A stretch of 64,000 bases of DNA. Origin: Photobacterium sanctipauli. GTDB lineage: Bacteria; Pseudomonadota; Gammaproteobacteria; Enterobacterales; Vibrionaceae. Location of the stretch: the NCBI RefSeq assembly GCF_003026495.1, contig NZ_PYMA01000002.1, positions 1-64,000 on the forward strand, given 5' to 3'. The position numbers and the translations under genes were made by a program. The notes below the pieces were generated by a model that did no database searches, was not told the DNA's origin, and saw nothing but the letters and a program-made list of their open reading frames with translations. Shown piece by piece: positions 1 through 7,929 of the stretch; position 1 is the stretch's first letter; every line of letters starts with the position of its first letter.

Positions 1-2
1 TA

Positions 3-1256
3 GTAATATTTAACAAATCATTATCTTTAATATTCTTATTATATATTAAATCATTTCTTTATGTAAGTGTTCCTTTATTACTATTTTTCTTTTTATGCTC
101 TTTAGTGTCTTTACGTAATTTTATAAAATACCGAAAAACTTTAAATAGTGAATTACCTAAAAATGTTGCAGATTATAAACCAAAATTTGCATTATACTTT
201 AGTGCACCCAGAGGCTCTGAGTTCCATATAGCAATGTGGATAAAATATATAGAAAAGTTAAATGGTAAATTTATAATTATATTAAGAGAAGCATTTAACT
301 ATGAGTCAATTTCAGCTATGACAAGATCACCCGTTATAGTATGTAAGACAATGTCAACATTAGATCAATGTATACCTGAATCATTAACTACTATCTTTTA
401 TGTGAATAATGGCTCAAAAAACACTCATATGGTAAGGTTTAATCATCTTACACATGTTCAATTACTACACGGTGATAGCGATAAAGCTCCTAGTTTTAAT
501 CCAGTTACTGCTATGTATGATAAAATACTTGTAGCAGGACAGCTTGGTGTAGATAGATACAAAAAGAATGGTGTTTTTATACCATTAGATAAATTTGAAA
601 TAGTGGGTCGACCTCAACTAGAAAAAATTAAGCAAATCAGTAACCAGAAAAAAGGTCCTATAACAACTGTTCTTTATGCACCTACTTGGCTTGGTTATAA
701 TGCTGATTCAGCATACTCATCAATCTTAAAGTCAGAAGCAATAGTTAGAGGTTTGTTGGAAAGGGATAATACTCGGGTGGTTATAAAACTACACCCGTAT
801 TTGTATAAGAACAAAGAGACAAATATTATTGCGGATAATTTAAGGGAAATCCTTGAGCGTGAAAATGAAAAAGGAATATTGAATCATATATTTATTGATA
901 AATTAGATGTAAATATAGACTTATACGATTGTTTTAACATGTGTGACGCATTAATCTCTGATGTCTCTAGTGTTGTGAGTGACTTTTTATTTAGTGAAAA
1001 GCCGATCTGTGTAACAGATATGAAGAATGAAAAAGATAATATGAGTGTTACTTTTCCTATCTCAACTGTTTCTTATGTACTAGATAGTAATATGTCAAAC
1101 TTAGCTAATGTTATTGACGAACTTACGATACATGATACAAAGAGAGTTGAGAGAACTAACTTTAAAGAATATGTATTAGGTAACTTTCCAAATGAAAGTT
1201 ATTCGGATGTTTTTACAAATACCGCTAATAAAATTATAAATAAATCCCAGGTTTAA
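3..1256 (+). CDS. CDP-glycerol glycerophosphotransferase-like protein, 5'-truncated by window edge
   Basis: The reading frame is open from the left edge (417 codons visible), so the true start lies outside the window; the first in-window start-like codon, GTG at 105, cuts into a hydrophobic stretch and is probably internal. The body carries the hallmarks of the TagB/TagF glycerophosphotransferase family: an HGDSDK segment where the family has its catalytic His, YAPTW, KLHPY, and an SDVSSVVSDF motif followed by EKPI. By family, such enzymes transfer glycerol-phosphate or a related polyol-phosphate onto a surface glycan at the inner face of the cytoplasmic membrane. It is a close paralogue of the next gene, whose start lies 2 nt after this stop. 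The DNA is very AT-rich and uses ATA and AGA freely, unlike the chromosome from galU on. The acceptor cannot be told from sequence. Confidence 0.75.
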   Translation, partial: VIFNKSLSLIFLLYIKSFLYVSVPLLLFFFLCSLVSLRNFIKYRKTLNSELPKNVADYKPKFALYFSAPRGSEFHIAMWIKYIEKLNGKFIIILREAFNYESISAMTRSPVIVCKTMSTLDQCIPESLTTIFYVNNGSKNTHMVRFNHLTHVQLLHGDSDKAPSFNPVTAMYDKILVAGQLGVDRYKKNGVFIPLDKFEIVGRPQLEKIKQISNQKKGPITTVLYAPTWLGYNADSAYSSILKSEAIVRGLLERDNTRVVIKLHPYLYKNKETNIIADNLREILERENEKGILNHIFIDKLDVNIDLYDCFNMCDALISDVSSVVSDFLFSEKPICVTDMKNEKDNMSVTFPISTVSYVLDSNMSNLANVIDELTIHDTKRVERTNFKEYVLGNFPNESYSDVFTNTANKIINKSQV

Positions 1257-1258
1257 TC

Positions 1259-2611
1259 ATGATAACGATTGTTTTTTATTTGTTAAAGGTTAAAGCTTCA
1301 CTTGGTAAGTTTAGTTTTATATTTAATTTTGTTAACAAAATTAAATATAGACCTAAAACCCATAGAAAATTCATCATGTTACTTCTTTTTGTAGTATGTT
1401 TTGAATTGTTTTTCCTGTCTGGATGGATATACAGTCCTATATTAATATTGTCAGTTACTGCTTTAGAGCTTTTGTCGACTGTGATGTTTAGTAAAGACTT
1501 TGATAAAATAAAAAATTCTTTATTAACTGAAAAAGTGAATGCGCAAAAGTTAAAACCCAAAGTTATCTTTTATTTTTGTGGCCCTAAAGGCGCTGAGTAT
1601 CAGTTAAAAATGTGGTTACCGTATGTTGAAAAACTTGAGCTGCCATTTATTGTTGTTCTAAGAGACTACCATCACTATGAAGCGGTAAAAAGTTTCACAA
1701 ATGCACCAGTATTATTGTGTAATTATGTGAGTGAAGTTGATGACATAGTTTTTGAGTCAGTAGAGCTTGTTTTGTACGCCAACAATAGTGCAAAAAACAC
1801 ACAAATGGTTCGTTTTAACGATTTAATACATATCCAACTATTACATGGTGATAGCGATAAATCACCAAGCTACAGCCCGGTAAGTAAGCTATATGATAAG
1901 CTATTTGTTTCAGGAAAAGCGGCAATAGATAGGTATTCTCAACATAATGTCAAGATACCTAATGATAGCTTTGAACTTATTGGCCGTCCGCAGTTAGATA
2001 GTTTGTCCAAAGATAATATAGATAGCAAAAAGAGAAAAACAATCGTATATGCTCCTACTTGGCGAGGAGACTTTAGTGATTCAAACTATAGCTCATTGTA
2101 CAATGGAGATCAGATTGTAAAATCTATAATTAGCGCTGGTTATAATGTTATCGTAAAACTTCACCCGTATACAAATCGCGACGTAGAGTTAGTTAAAGTA
2201 GCAGCTAAAATAAAGAATATTGTTGATAGCGTATCCGATAAATCTTTTAATTGTGAATATTATGAATACAATGATTCATCGATTAATATTCATGATTTAT
2301 TTAATCGCTCTGATGCGATTATATCAGATATCTCAAGCGTCGCTTCTGACTATCTTTTTACAGAAAAGCCATTTGCTATTGTTGATGTGCAAAATTATGA
2401 AAGTGCGATATATGAAAGGTTTCCGTTGTCACGTGCTAGTTATGTGATTGATGCTAAGTTGAAAAACCTTTCTGGCATTGTGAAAGAGCTAGCAGAAACT
2501 GATTCAATGAAACAGCTAAGATGTCAGCTGAAAAGCGAATATATATACGAAAGAGAGTCTTTTAGTCAGTTTGATAACTTTAAAATGTCAATATTAAATC
2601 AACTTAAGTAA
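1259..2611 (+). CDS. CDP-glycerol glycerophosphotransferase-like membrane protein (second paralogue)
   Basis: A 450-residue protein with two hydrophobic segments near residues 38-56 and 58-76, which should anchor it in the inner membrane, followed by a soluble glycerophosphotransferase-type domain. The motifs match the upstream paralogue one for one: [37 protein letters not shown] and EKPF. Members of this family use CDP-glycerol or similar donors to decorate capsule, O-antigen or teichoic-type polymers. The ATG lies 2 nt after the preceding stop, so the two are co-transcribed and probably arose by duplication. The gene is AT-rich like its neighbour and ends 8 nt before galU, placing it at the distal end of a polysaccharide locus. 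The donor and acceptor are unknown. Confidence 0.75.
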   Translation: MITIVFYLLKVKASLGKFSFIFNFVNKIKYRPKTHRKFIMLLLFVVCFELFFLSGWIYSPILILSVTALELLSTVMFSKDFDKIKNSLLTEKVNAQKLKPKVIFYFCGPKGAEYQLKMWLPYVEKLELPFIVVLRDYHHYEAVKSFTNAPVLLCNYVSEVDDIVFESVELVLYANNSAKNTQMVRFNDLIHIQLLHGDSDKSPSYSPVSKLYDKLFVSGKAAIDRYSQHNVKIPNDSFELIGRPQLDSLSKDNIDSKKRKTIVYAPTWRGDFSDSNYSSLYNGDQIVKSIISAGYNVIVKLHPYTNRDVELVKVAAKIKNIVDSVSDKSFNCEYYEYNDSSINIHDLFNRSDAIISDISSVASDYLFTEKPFAIVDVQNYESAIYERFPLSRASYVIDAKLKNLSGIVKELAETDSMKQLRCQLKSEYIYERESFSQFDNFKMSILNQLK

Positions 2612-2619
2612 GATATATA

Positions 2620-3543
2620 ATGACGATAGTAAATAAGATACAGCATGAAAAACTAGTTAGAAAGGCGGTGATCCCGGTCGCGGGTTTGGGAACTCGTATG
2701 CTGCCTGCCACCAAGGCGATTCCGAAAGAGATGCTGCCAATTGTTGATAAGCCGCTGATTCAATATGTGGTGAATGAGTGTGTGGCTGCGGGCATCAAGG
2801 AAATCGTGCTGGTTACCCATTCCTCGAAGAACTCGATCGAGAACCACTTCGATACGTCATTCGAGCTAGAAGCGACGTTGGAAAAGCGTGTTAAGCGTCA
2901 GTTGCTGGAAGAAGTACAAAGTATTTGTCCATCTGATGTCACCATTATGCACGTTCGCCAGGGCCAGGCCAAAGGTCTGGGCCATGCGGTATTGTGTGCC
3001 CATCCATTGATTGGTGATGAGCCGTTTGCGGTTGTGTTGCCGGATGTGATTTTGGATGAAGCGGCAAGTGATCTGCGTAAAGAGAACATGGCTGCAATGG
3101 TGGCGGCGTTTAATGACACGCGTATTAGCCAGGTGATGGTTGAGCCAGTGCCTATGGCAGACGTGTCTAGCTACGGTGTTGCTGATGTTGCTGGTGCTGA
3201 TCTCAAGGCTGGTGAAACTGCGGCAATGAGCAAGGTTGTTGAAAAACCGGCAGTTGAAGAAGCACCTTCTAACTTGGCGATTGTTGGGCGCTATATCTTG
3301 CCGGCCGAAATCTGGAATTTGCTAGCCCGTACTCCTGTGGGTGCAGGCGATGAAATCCAGTTAACTGATGCCATTGATATGTTGATGGAGTCACAACAGG
3401 TGAATGCATTCCACATGTCAGGTAAGAGCCACGACTGTGGTAGCAAACTGGGTTACATGCAGGCGTTTGTAGAGTATGGCATGCGCCATGATGAGCTTGG
3501 TGAAGACTTTACCGCTTTCCTTAAAGAGATGGTGAAGGGTTAA
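2620..3543 (+). CDS. galU: UTP-glucose-1-phosphate uridylyltransferase
   Basis: GalU makes UDP-glucose from UTP and glucose-1-phosphate in the cytoplasm, feeding capsule, LPS and osmolyte synthesis. The 307-residue protein shows the nucleotidyltransferase signature [19 protein letters not shown] at about residues 24-42, then [12 protein letters not shown], the GLGHAV loop and [10 protein letters not shown], closely matching the enterobacterial enzyme. It starts 8 nt after the preceding glycosyl-polyol transferase gene, so it looks like the last gene of the polysaccharide operon. The first 15-18 codons are AT-rich like the upstream locus, while the remainder has the roughly 50% GC of the core genome. 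The N terminus is also about five residues longer than E. coli GalU, so the 5' end may have been replaced by recombination. Confidence 0.95.
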   Translation: MTIVNKIQHEKLVRKAVIPVAGLGTRMLPATKAIPKEMLPIVDKPLIQYVVNECVAAGIKEIVLVTHSSKNSIENHFDTSFELEATLEKRVKRQLLEEVQSICPSDVTIMHVRQGQAKGLGHAVLCAHPLIGDEPFAVVLPDVILDEAASDLRKENMAAMVAAFNDTRISQVMVEPVPMADVSSYGVADVAGADLKAGETAAMSKVVEKPAVEEAPSNLAIVGRYILPAEIWNLLARTPVGAGDEIQLTDAIDMLMESQQVNAFHMSGKSHDCGSKLGYMQAFVEYGMRHDELGEDFTAFLKEMVKG

Positions 3544-3555
3544 GAGCGGAACTGT

Positions 3556-3583
3556 GGTTCTGAGGTCCTAGGTTCTCAGAACC
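3556..3583. repeat. Inverted repeat after galU (GGTTCTGAG/CTCAGAACC)
   Basis: A perfect 9-bp inverted repeat (3556-3564 and 3575-3583) with a 10-nt loop lies between the galU stop and its terminator. It has no T-run and probably is not itself a terminator. The AGAACC/GGTTCT core recurs in other intergenic hairpins of this window, at 43551-43571 and 59999-60102. Confidence 0.5.
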
Positions 3584-3608
3584 GTATAAGTGTCTAGCTT
3601 AAAGAGAA

Positions 3609-3635
3609 GCGAGTACCATTCGGTACTCGCTTTTT
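3609..3635 (+). terminator. Rho-independent terminator of galU
   Basis: A perfect 9-bp stem, GCGAGTACC/GGTACTCGC, with a 4-nt loop is followed by TTTTT. It lies 65 nt after the galU stop and ends the polysaccharide operon before the convergent folD gene. Confidence 0.85.
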
Positions 3636-3679
3636 AACCATAGGATCACAGTACCGCTTTTTCCTTAGTACCGCTCTAC

Positions 3680-4540
3680 CTACTTCTCCGCATGGTACTG
3701 TTCACAAGCATGCAGGGTATTTTCAATCAAGGTTGCTACCGTCATTGGTCCAACGCCGCCTGGTACAGGGGTGATATGGCGGGCACTTTCACGGGCAAGG
3801 TCGTATTCCACATCCCCGACCAACTTGCCGCTATCCAATCGGTTAATACCGACATCGATAACCGTTGCCCCTTTCTTAATCCAAGTGCCAGGGATAAAGT
3901 TAGGCTTGCCGACGGCGACGACTAGAATATCGGCTTGGCGAACGTGGCTTTCAAGATCTTTGGTAAAGCGATGGCAGGTGGTGGTGGTGGCACCTGCAAG
4001 CAGTAATTCCAGCGTCATTGGCCTACCGACAATATTGGAAGCCCCAACAATGACAGCATGCTTGCCGCGTACTTCAATGTTGTAGCGCTCCATCAGGGTA
4101 ATGATGCCCTTTGGTGTGCACGAACGAAGCTTAGGGATACGCTGGCATAGGCGACCCACATTGTACGGGTGGAAGCCATCTACGTCTTTTTCCGGGTCGA
4201 TATGCTCAAGAATTTTGGTGCTATCAATGCCAGCTGGCAGAGGCAGCTGCACCAAGATCCCATCAACGGCGCTATCGTGGTTAAGTTCGTCGATCAGCGC
4301 CAGCAGCTCGGTTTCGGTTGTGGTGGCAGGTAAATCGAAAGATTTAGAAACGAAGCCGACTTCGTCGCAGGCTTTGCGCTTACTGCCCACATAAATTTGC
4401 GATGCCGGATCTTGACCGACTAATACTACGGCTAACCCAGGGGCACGCAGGCCCGCTTCAACACGTGCCTTAACACGGGCAGCAACTTCTTGACGAACAG
4501 TCTGGGAAATAAGTTTTCCATCAATAATTTGAGCGGCCAT
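3680..4540 (-). CDS. folD: Methylenetetrahydrofolate dehydrogenase / methenyltetrahydrofolate cyclohydrolase
   Basis: FolD is the bifunctional cytoplasmic enzyme that interconverts 5,10-methylene-, 5,10-methenyl- and 10-formyl-tetrahydrofolate, supplying one-carbon units for purines, fMet-tRNA and thymidylate. The 286-residue protein keeps Tyr50 and Lys54 of the active site (IYVGSK), the DVDGFHPYN substrate segment, the GASNIVGRP dinucleotide loop and the C-terminal [10 protein letters not shown] motif. The ATG is preceded by AAAGGAA. It is divergent from tRNA-Arg, as folD and argU are neighbours in E. coli. A perfect PurR-type palindrome sits about 150 bp upstream of the start. Confidence 0.97.
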   Translation of the reverse strand: MAAQIIDGKLISQTVRQEVAARVKARVEAGLRAPGLAVVLVGQDPASQIYVGSKRKACDEVGFVSKSFDLPATTTETELLALIDELNHDSAVDGILVQLPLPAGIDSTKILEHIDPEKDVDGFHPYNVGRLCQRIPKLRSCTPKGIITLMERYNIEVRGKHAVIVGASNIVGRPMTLELLLAGATTTTCHRFTKDLESHVRQADILVVAVGKPNFIPGTWIKKGATVIDVGINRLDSGKLVGDVEYDLARESARHITPVPGGVGPMTVATLIENTLHACEQYHAEK

Positions 4541-4601
4541 GATTTTCCTTTGGGCTGAATAGTGGTGACTTACGGCTGTATGTTTATTTGTATTGCTGTG
4601 T

Positions 4602-4633
4602 CTGACTTGTTTTTTTTGTTAGCAACAAGTCAG
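4602..4633 (-). promoter_or_regulatory. Hairpin in the folD leader
   Basis: A perfect 10-bp inverted repeat, CTGACTTGTT (4602-4611) with AACAAGTCAG (4624-4633), encloses a 12-nt loop about 60 nt upstream of the folD start. If transcription starts near the PurR-like site, it would form in the 5' untranslated RNA. Its function is unknown. Confidence 0.4.
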
Positions 4634-4688
4634 TACCTTGTTCTATGAAACGTTGTCATTGTCGCAGAGTTTGTAAATAAGATCTATA

Positions 4689-4704
4689 GCGCAAACGTTT
4701 GCGC
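4689..4704 (-). promoter_or_regulatory. PurR-type operator upstream of folD
   Basis: GCGCAAACGTTTGCGC is a perfect 16-bp palindrome that fits the enterobacterial PurR consensus, with CG at its centre and flanking GCAAA/TTTGC. It lies 149 bp upstream of the folD start, and no other gene start is closer except tRNA-Arg, about 205 bp away on the other strand. FolD makes the formyl donor for purine synthesis, so purine repression makes sense. I could not place a convincing -35/-10 pair beside it. Confidence 0.65.
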
Positions 4705-4849
4705 TGGTGTTTGCGTTGTTGGTTCATCGATGGTTGCGCTTGTACTTGGGCATAGGGGCGCGGCTTGGTGGCGAATGCACCATTTGCCTGAATTTTGCTT
4801 TTTGTTTGAACACTTAAACACAATTGCACCGAAAATAAGGGCGAAGGCA

Positions 4850-4877
4850 TTGATCTTAATTATCAGCTAAGTATAAT
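4850..4877 (+). promoter_or_regulatory. tRNA-Arg promoter
   Basis: TTGATC (4850-4855) and a perfect TATAAT (4872-4877) are separated by 16 nt and followed by a GC-rich discriminator (CCGTCCCG), typical of stringently controlled stable-RNA promoters. The mature tRNA begins about 25 nt downstream of the expected start site. Confidence 0.7.
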
Positions 4878-4909
4878 TCCGTCCCGTAGCCAAGTGTTAC
4901 ACCAATGAT

Positions 4910-4986
4910 GCGCCCTTAGCTCAGCTGGATAGAGCACGTCCCTTCTAAGGATGTGGTCGTAGGTTCGAATCCTACAGGGCGTGCCA
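4910..4986 (+). tRNA. argU: tRNA-Arg(UCU)
   Basis: The 77-nt sequence folds as a complete cloverleaf. The acceptor stem GCGCCCT pairs with AGGGCGT (one G-U end pair), the D-arm is GCTC...GAGC, and the anticodon stem encloses the loop CTTCTAA with anticodon TCT. The T-arm has GGTTCGAATCC, and CCA is encoded. It reads AGA codons, which are common in the AT-rich locus at the left of the window. tRNA-Arg(UCU) beside folD is a known phage and island integration site in enterobacteria (for example DLP12 in E. coli). No integrase is found here, only a small ORF 20 bp away. Confidence 0.97.
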
Positions 4987-5005
4987 TTTCCCTCTTTAAT
5001 GCTTT

Positions 5006-5170
5006 TCAGCGAACCAACCTTCCCGAGTCTTTACCTACTTTACCCGTGCCGCCTTGGTGCTGTGTTGGACTGCCTGCTATTTCTTGTACCAGTAATGCTT
5101 TTAGCGCCACCAACTCGCGTTCGTTGCTAGGTTGCCAGGAAGCGATGACCTTTGCTTTGTTCCTTTTCAT
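5006..5170 (-). CDS. Possible small basic protein (54 aa) next to tRNA-Arg
   Basis: On the minus strand an ATG with a good ribosome-binding site (AAAAGGAC, 7 nt before the start) opens a 54-codon frame ending in TGA 20 bp past the tRNA 3' end. The protein is basic and begins MKRNKAKVIASW, has a short amphipathic stretch (ELVALKALLVQEIAG) near residues 19-33, and ends in a Gly/Lys-rich tail. I do not recognise a family. It could be a genuine small protein, or the remnant of something that integrated at the tRNA. Support is only the ribosome-binding site and plausible codon use. Confidence 0.4.
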   Translation of the reverse strand: MKRNKAKVIASWQPSNERELVALKALLVQEIAGSPTQHQGGTGKVGKDSGRLVR

Positions 5171-5590
5171 TGTCGTGTCCTTTTCTAGTTGTATTTGAGG
5201 TGTAACTGCCTTGGGGAATGCAAATACATATAATATACCTGTTGCATATTTTGGGTGTGATGGTTGCGTCTTATTTAGAATGTTTTGTAATGATTTTGGT
5301 TGTTTGAGTAATTTTTGATACCAGCTTGAATTGAGCGTAAATTGTTCAGTTTTAGTGTGCTTTCAGGCGGGAATATCACGTATTAGACAAGCATTGGTGT
5401 TTGAGGCTGGATTAAAATGCCGCCAATGCAGCAGGACTTTCTGCAAATAAAAGAGGCTATTGTCAAAAAATAGCAAAAGGGAAGGTTTTTTTTCGGGTTT
5501 GCCCTTGTAAATGGAATTTTTGCCCCTATCTTGTGTGAAAGGTTTGAGTGCGGTGCGGCCCTCTGTCTCGACGACAGGGTGATGGATCGC
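5171..5590. other. Noncoding stretch between the small ORF and the tig promoter
   Basis: About 420 bp upstream of tig with no convincing gene on either strand. The part from about 5220 to 5350 is AT-rich. A run of eight T follows AAGGGAAGG near 5480, but without a good stem. I see no tRNA or clear small RNA here. Confidence 0.4.
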
Positions 5591-5596
5591 TATAAT
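5568..5596 (+). promoter_or_regulatory. Candidate tig promoter
   Basis: A perfect TATAAT at 5591-5596 lies 17 nt after TCGACG (5568-5573), a weak -35. It overlaps the inverted repeat CTGTC/GACAG at 5562-5576. The implied transcript would carry a leader of about 170 nt before tig. Confidence 0.5.
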
Positions 5597-5607
5597 ACCG
5601 CGTTTTT

Positions 5608-5755
5608 AATTTCTGGTTCAGTGGCAGCAAAGCCAGTAGAAACAGAAATTATCAGAATTAAGGCGTTATGGTGTTGGCGTGGTTGCCGGCCATAACACGA
5701 AAGGATGCCACCGTCAGCAATGCTGATCGGCAACATCACTCAGAGAACACTGAGT
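5608..5755 (+). promoter_or_regulatory. Structured tig leader with three inverted repeats
   Basis: Three perfect inverted repeats follow one another before tig: AATTTCTG (5608-5615) with CAGAAATT (5643-5650), GTTATGG (5665-5671) with CCATAAC (5690-5696), and ACTCAG (5738-5743) with CTGAGT (5750-5755). The last ends about 20 nt before the ATG, close to the ribosome-binding site. The arrangement suggests an RNA leader with regulatory or stabilising structure. No known riboswitch class was recognised. Confidence 0.4.
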
Positions 5756-5775
5756 AAGTTTTGAGGTTAAATAAA

Positions 5776-7083
5776 ATGCAAGTTACCGTTGAAACCACTG
5801 AAGGTCTAGAGCGCCATCTAACTATCACAGTTCCTGCTGCAAACATCGAAGATGCAGTAACAGCTGAACTGAAGAAAATTGCTAAGAATCGTCGTTTTGA
5901 TGGTTTCCGTCCAGGTAAAGCACCGATCAAAATGGTTGCTCGCATGTTCGGCGCATCTGTTCGCCAGGACATCCTAGGTGAAGTGATGCAGCGTCACTAC
6001 ATCGAAGCTATCGTTAAAGAAAAAATCAACCCAGCAGGCGCGCCTACTTTCACTCCAGTAGAAATTGCTGAAGGTAAAGACCTAGTATTCAAGGCTACTT
6101 TTGAAGTATTCCCTGAAATCGAACTAGCTGGCCTAGACAAAATTGCAGTAGAAAAGCCTGCAGTTGAAGTTAAAGACGAAGACGTTGACGCGATGCTAGA
6201 AACGCTACGCAAGCAGCAGGCAACTTGGTCTGAAGTTGAAGCTGAAGCAGCAGCTGACAGCCGCGTAACTATCGACTTCACTGGTTCTGTTGACGGCGAA
6301 GAGTTCGAAGGCGGTAAAGCTGAAGGTTTCGCTCTAGCAATGGGCCAAGGTCGCATGATCCCTGGTTTCGAAGACGGTATCGTTGGTAAGATAGCGGGCG
6401 ACGAGTTCACGTTAGAAGTGACTTTCCCAGAAGATTACCACGCTGAGAACCTAAAAGGTAAAGCAGCTTCTTTCGCTATCAAACTACACAAAGTTGAAGC
6501 GCAGGAACTACCTGAGCTAACTGAAGAGTTCGTTGCTAAGTTCGGTGTTGAAGACGGTTCTGTAGAAGGTCTTAAGACTGAAGTTCGTAAGAACATGGAG
6601 CGTGAACTGAAGCAAGCTGTTAAAGGCCGCATCAAAGATCAGGTTCTAAACGGCCTAATCGAGCAGAACGACATCACTGTTCCTGCTGCACTTATCGACC
6701 AGGAAATCAACACTCTACGCCAGCAGGCTACTCAGCGCTTCGGCGGTGATGCAGCTAACGCGCCTGAGCTACCACGTGAGCTATTCGAAGAGCAGGCTAA
6801 GCGTCGCGTAGTTGTTGGTCTTCTACTAGGTGAAGTGATCAAGTCTGAAGAGCTAAAAGCTGACGAAGAGCGCGTTAAAGCAATCATCGCTGAAATGGCT
6901 TCTGCATACGAAGATCCAACTGAAGTAGTTGCATACTACGAGAAGAACGAGCAGATGATGAACAACATGCGCAACGTTGCTCTTGAAGAGCAAGCGATTG
7001 ACGCACTACTAGCAAAAGCTCAGGTTTCTGAAAAAGAAGTTAGCTTCAACGAGCTAATGAACCAGCAGCAGCCAGCCGCTTAA
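5776..7083 (+). CDS. tig: Trigger factor, ribosome-associated chaperone and peptidyl-prolyl isomerase
   Basis: Trigger factor binds ribosomal protein L23 at the exit tunnel and shields nascent chains. The 435-residue protein has the ribosome-binding signature GFRPGKAP at residues 43-50, an FKBP-type isomerase domain at about 150-245 ([30 protein letters not shown]), and a helical C-terminal chaperone domain. I chose the ATG at 5776 ([10 protein letters not shown]), which matches the family start; an upstream in-frame TTG would add five residues. Codon use is strongly biased, as expected for an abundant protein. It heads the tig-clpP-clpX-lon block conserved across gammaproteobacteria. Confidence 0.98.
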   Translation: MQVTVETTEGLERHLTITVPAANIEDAVTAELKKIAKNRRFDGFRPGKAPIKMVARMFGASVRQDILGEVMQRHYIEAIVKEKINPAGAPTFTPVEIAEGKDLVFKATFEVFPEIELAGLDKIAVEKPAVEVKDEDVDAMLETLRKQQATWSEVEAEAAADSRVTIDFTGSVDGEEFEGGKAEGFALAMGQGRMIPGFEDGIVGKIAGDEFTLEVTFPEDYHAENLKGKAASFAIKLHKVEAQELPELTEEFVAKFGVEDGSVEGLKTEVRKNMERELKQAVKGRIKDQVLNGLIEQNDITVPAALIDQEINTLRQQATQRFGGDAANAPELPRELFEEQAKRRVVVGLLLGEVIKSEELKADEERVKAIIAEMASAYEDPTEVVAYYEKNEQMMNNMRNVALEEQAIDALLAKAQVSEKEVSFNELMNQQQPAA

Positions 7084-7102
7084 TTTGCTGAAATTACTGT
7101 AG

Positions 7103-7170
7103 AGATTTGACTTTACTTCAAATCTTCTGCTAACAATGGTCCGTGTGAGAGTAATTTCATTCGGGCCATT
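7103..7170 (+). terminator. Two hairpins between tig and clpP (possible attenuator)
   Basis: AGATTTGA (7103-7110) pairs perfectly with TCAAATCT (7118-7125). AATGGTCCG (7135-7143) pairs with CGGGCCATT (7162-7170) with one G-T pair and is followed by the T-rich TATTTTAGGG. The second hairpin sits about 20 nt before the clpP start. It may partly terminate tig transcripts while letting some read into clpP. Confidence 0.45.
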
Positions 7171-7190
7171 TATTTTAGGGAAATAACGTT

Positions 7191-7817
7191 ATGAGCTACC
7201 AAGAAAAAAACGCCATGTCGCCGATTCTAGATGCGCTGGTTCCTATGGTGGTCGAGCAGACTTCTCGTGGTGAACGTTCCTACGACATCTATTCCCGACT
7301 ATTAAAAGAGCGTGTGATCTTTTTGACAGGTCAAGTTGAAGATCACATGGCAAACCTAGTCGTTGCTCAGCTTCTGTTCCTTGAGTCAGAAAACCCTGAC
7401 AAGGACATCTTCCTGTACATCAACTCACCGGGCGGTTCAGTAACAGCGGGTATGTCTATCTACGACACCATGCAGTTCATCAAGCCAAACGTGAGCACGG
7501 TATGTATGGGGCAGGCATGCTCGATGGGTGCCTTCCTGCTTGCTGGTGGTGCTAAAGGCAAGCGTTATTGTCTACCTAACTCACGCGTGATGATTCACCA
7601 GCCGTTGGGTGGCTTCCAGGGACAGGCATCTGATATCCAGATCCATGCCCAAGAAATTCTAACGATCAAGCAGCGCTTGAACGGTTTGCTTGCAGAGCAC
7701 ACCGGCCAGCCACTCGAAGTGGTTGAGCGCGATACCGATCGTGATAACTTTATGTCGGCAGAACAGGCTGTAGAGTACGGCTTGGTCGATGCTGTTTTGA
7801 GTCAGCGCGAGCTGTAA
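7191..7817 (+). CDS. clpP: ATP-dependent Clp protease proteolytic subunit
   Basis: ClpP forms the two-ring, 14-subunit serine protease chamber that degrades unfolded and tagged proteins delivered by ClpX or ClpA. The 208-residue precursor keeps the catalytic triad Ser111 (QACSMGAF), His136 (MIHQPLGG) and Asp185, at the same positions as the E. coli precursor, and a short N-terminal propeptide ending near residue 14 is expected to be removed. It lies between tig and clpX in the usual order, with a 112-bp gap before clpX. Confidence 0.98.
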   Translation: MSYQEKNAMSPILDALVPMVVEQTSRGERSYDIYSRLLKERVIFLTGQVEDHMANLVVAQLLFLESENPDKDIFLYINSPGGSVTAGMSIYDTMQFIKPNVSTVCMGQACSMGAFLLAGGAKGKRYCLPNSRVMIHQPLGGFQGQASDIQIHAQEILTIKQRLNGLLAEHTGQPLEVVERDTDRDNFMSAEQAVEYGLVDAVLSQREL

Positions 7818-7929
7818 GTTTTTTTGCCTCCGTGCAATGACAACGCTGTTGTACGGAGCAAAATAACCTGAGTTGTTATACACTCAAGACAAGGCAATGA
7901 TGGGGTAAGACCCGAAAAGAGGTTAGCGA

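Noticed and set aside
1276..1560. Minus-strand 94-codon ORF inside the second glycerophosphotransferase gene
   Set aside because: It is the antisense of a hydrophobic coding segment in AT-rich DNA; no independent support.
4953..5198. Plus-strand ORF overlapping tRNA-Arg
   Set aside because: It begins inside the tRNA and has no ribosome-binding site; the minus-strand 54-codon ORF in the same region is more plausible.
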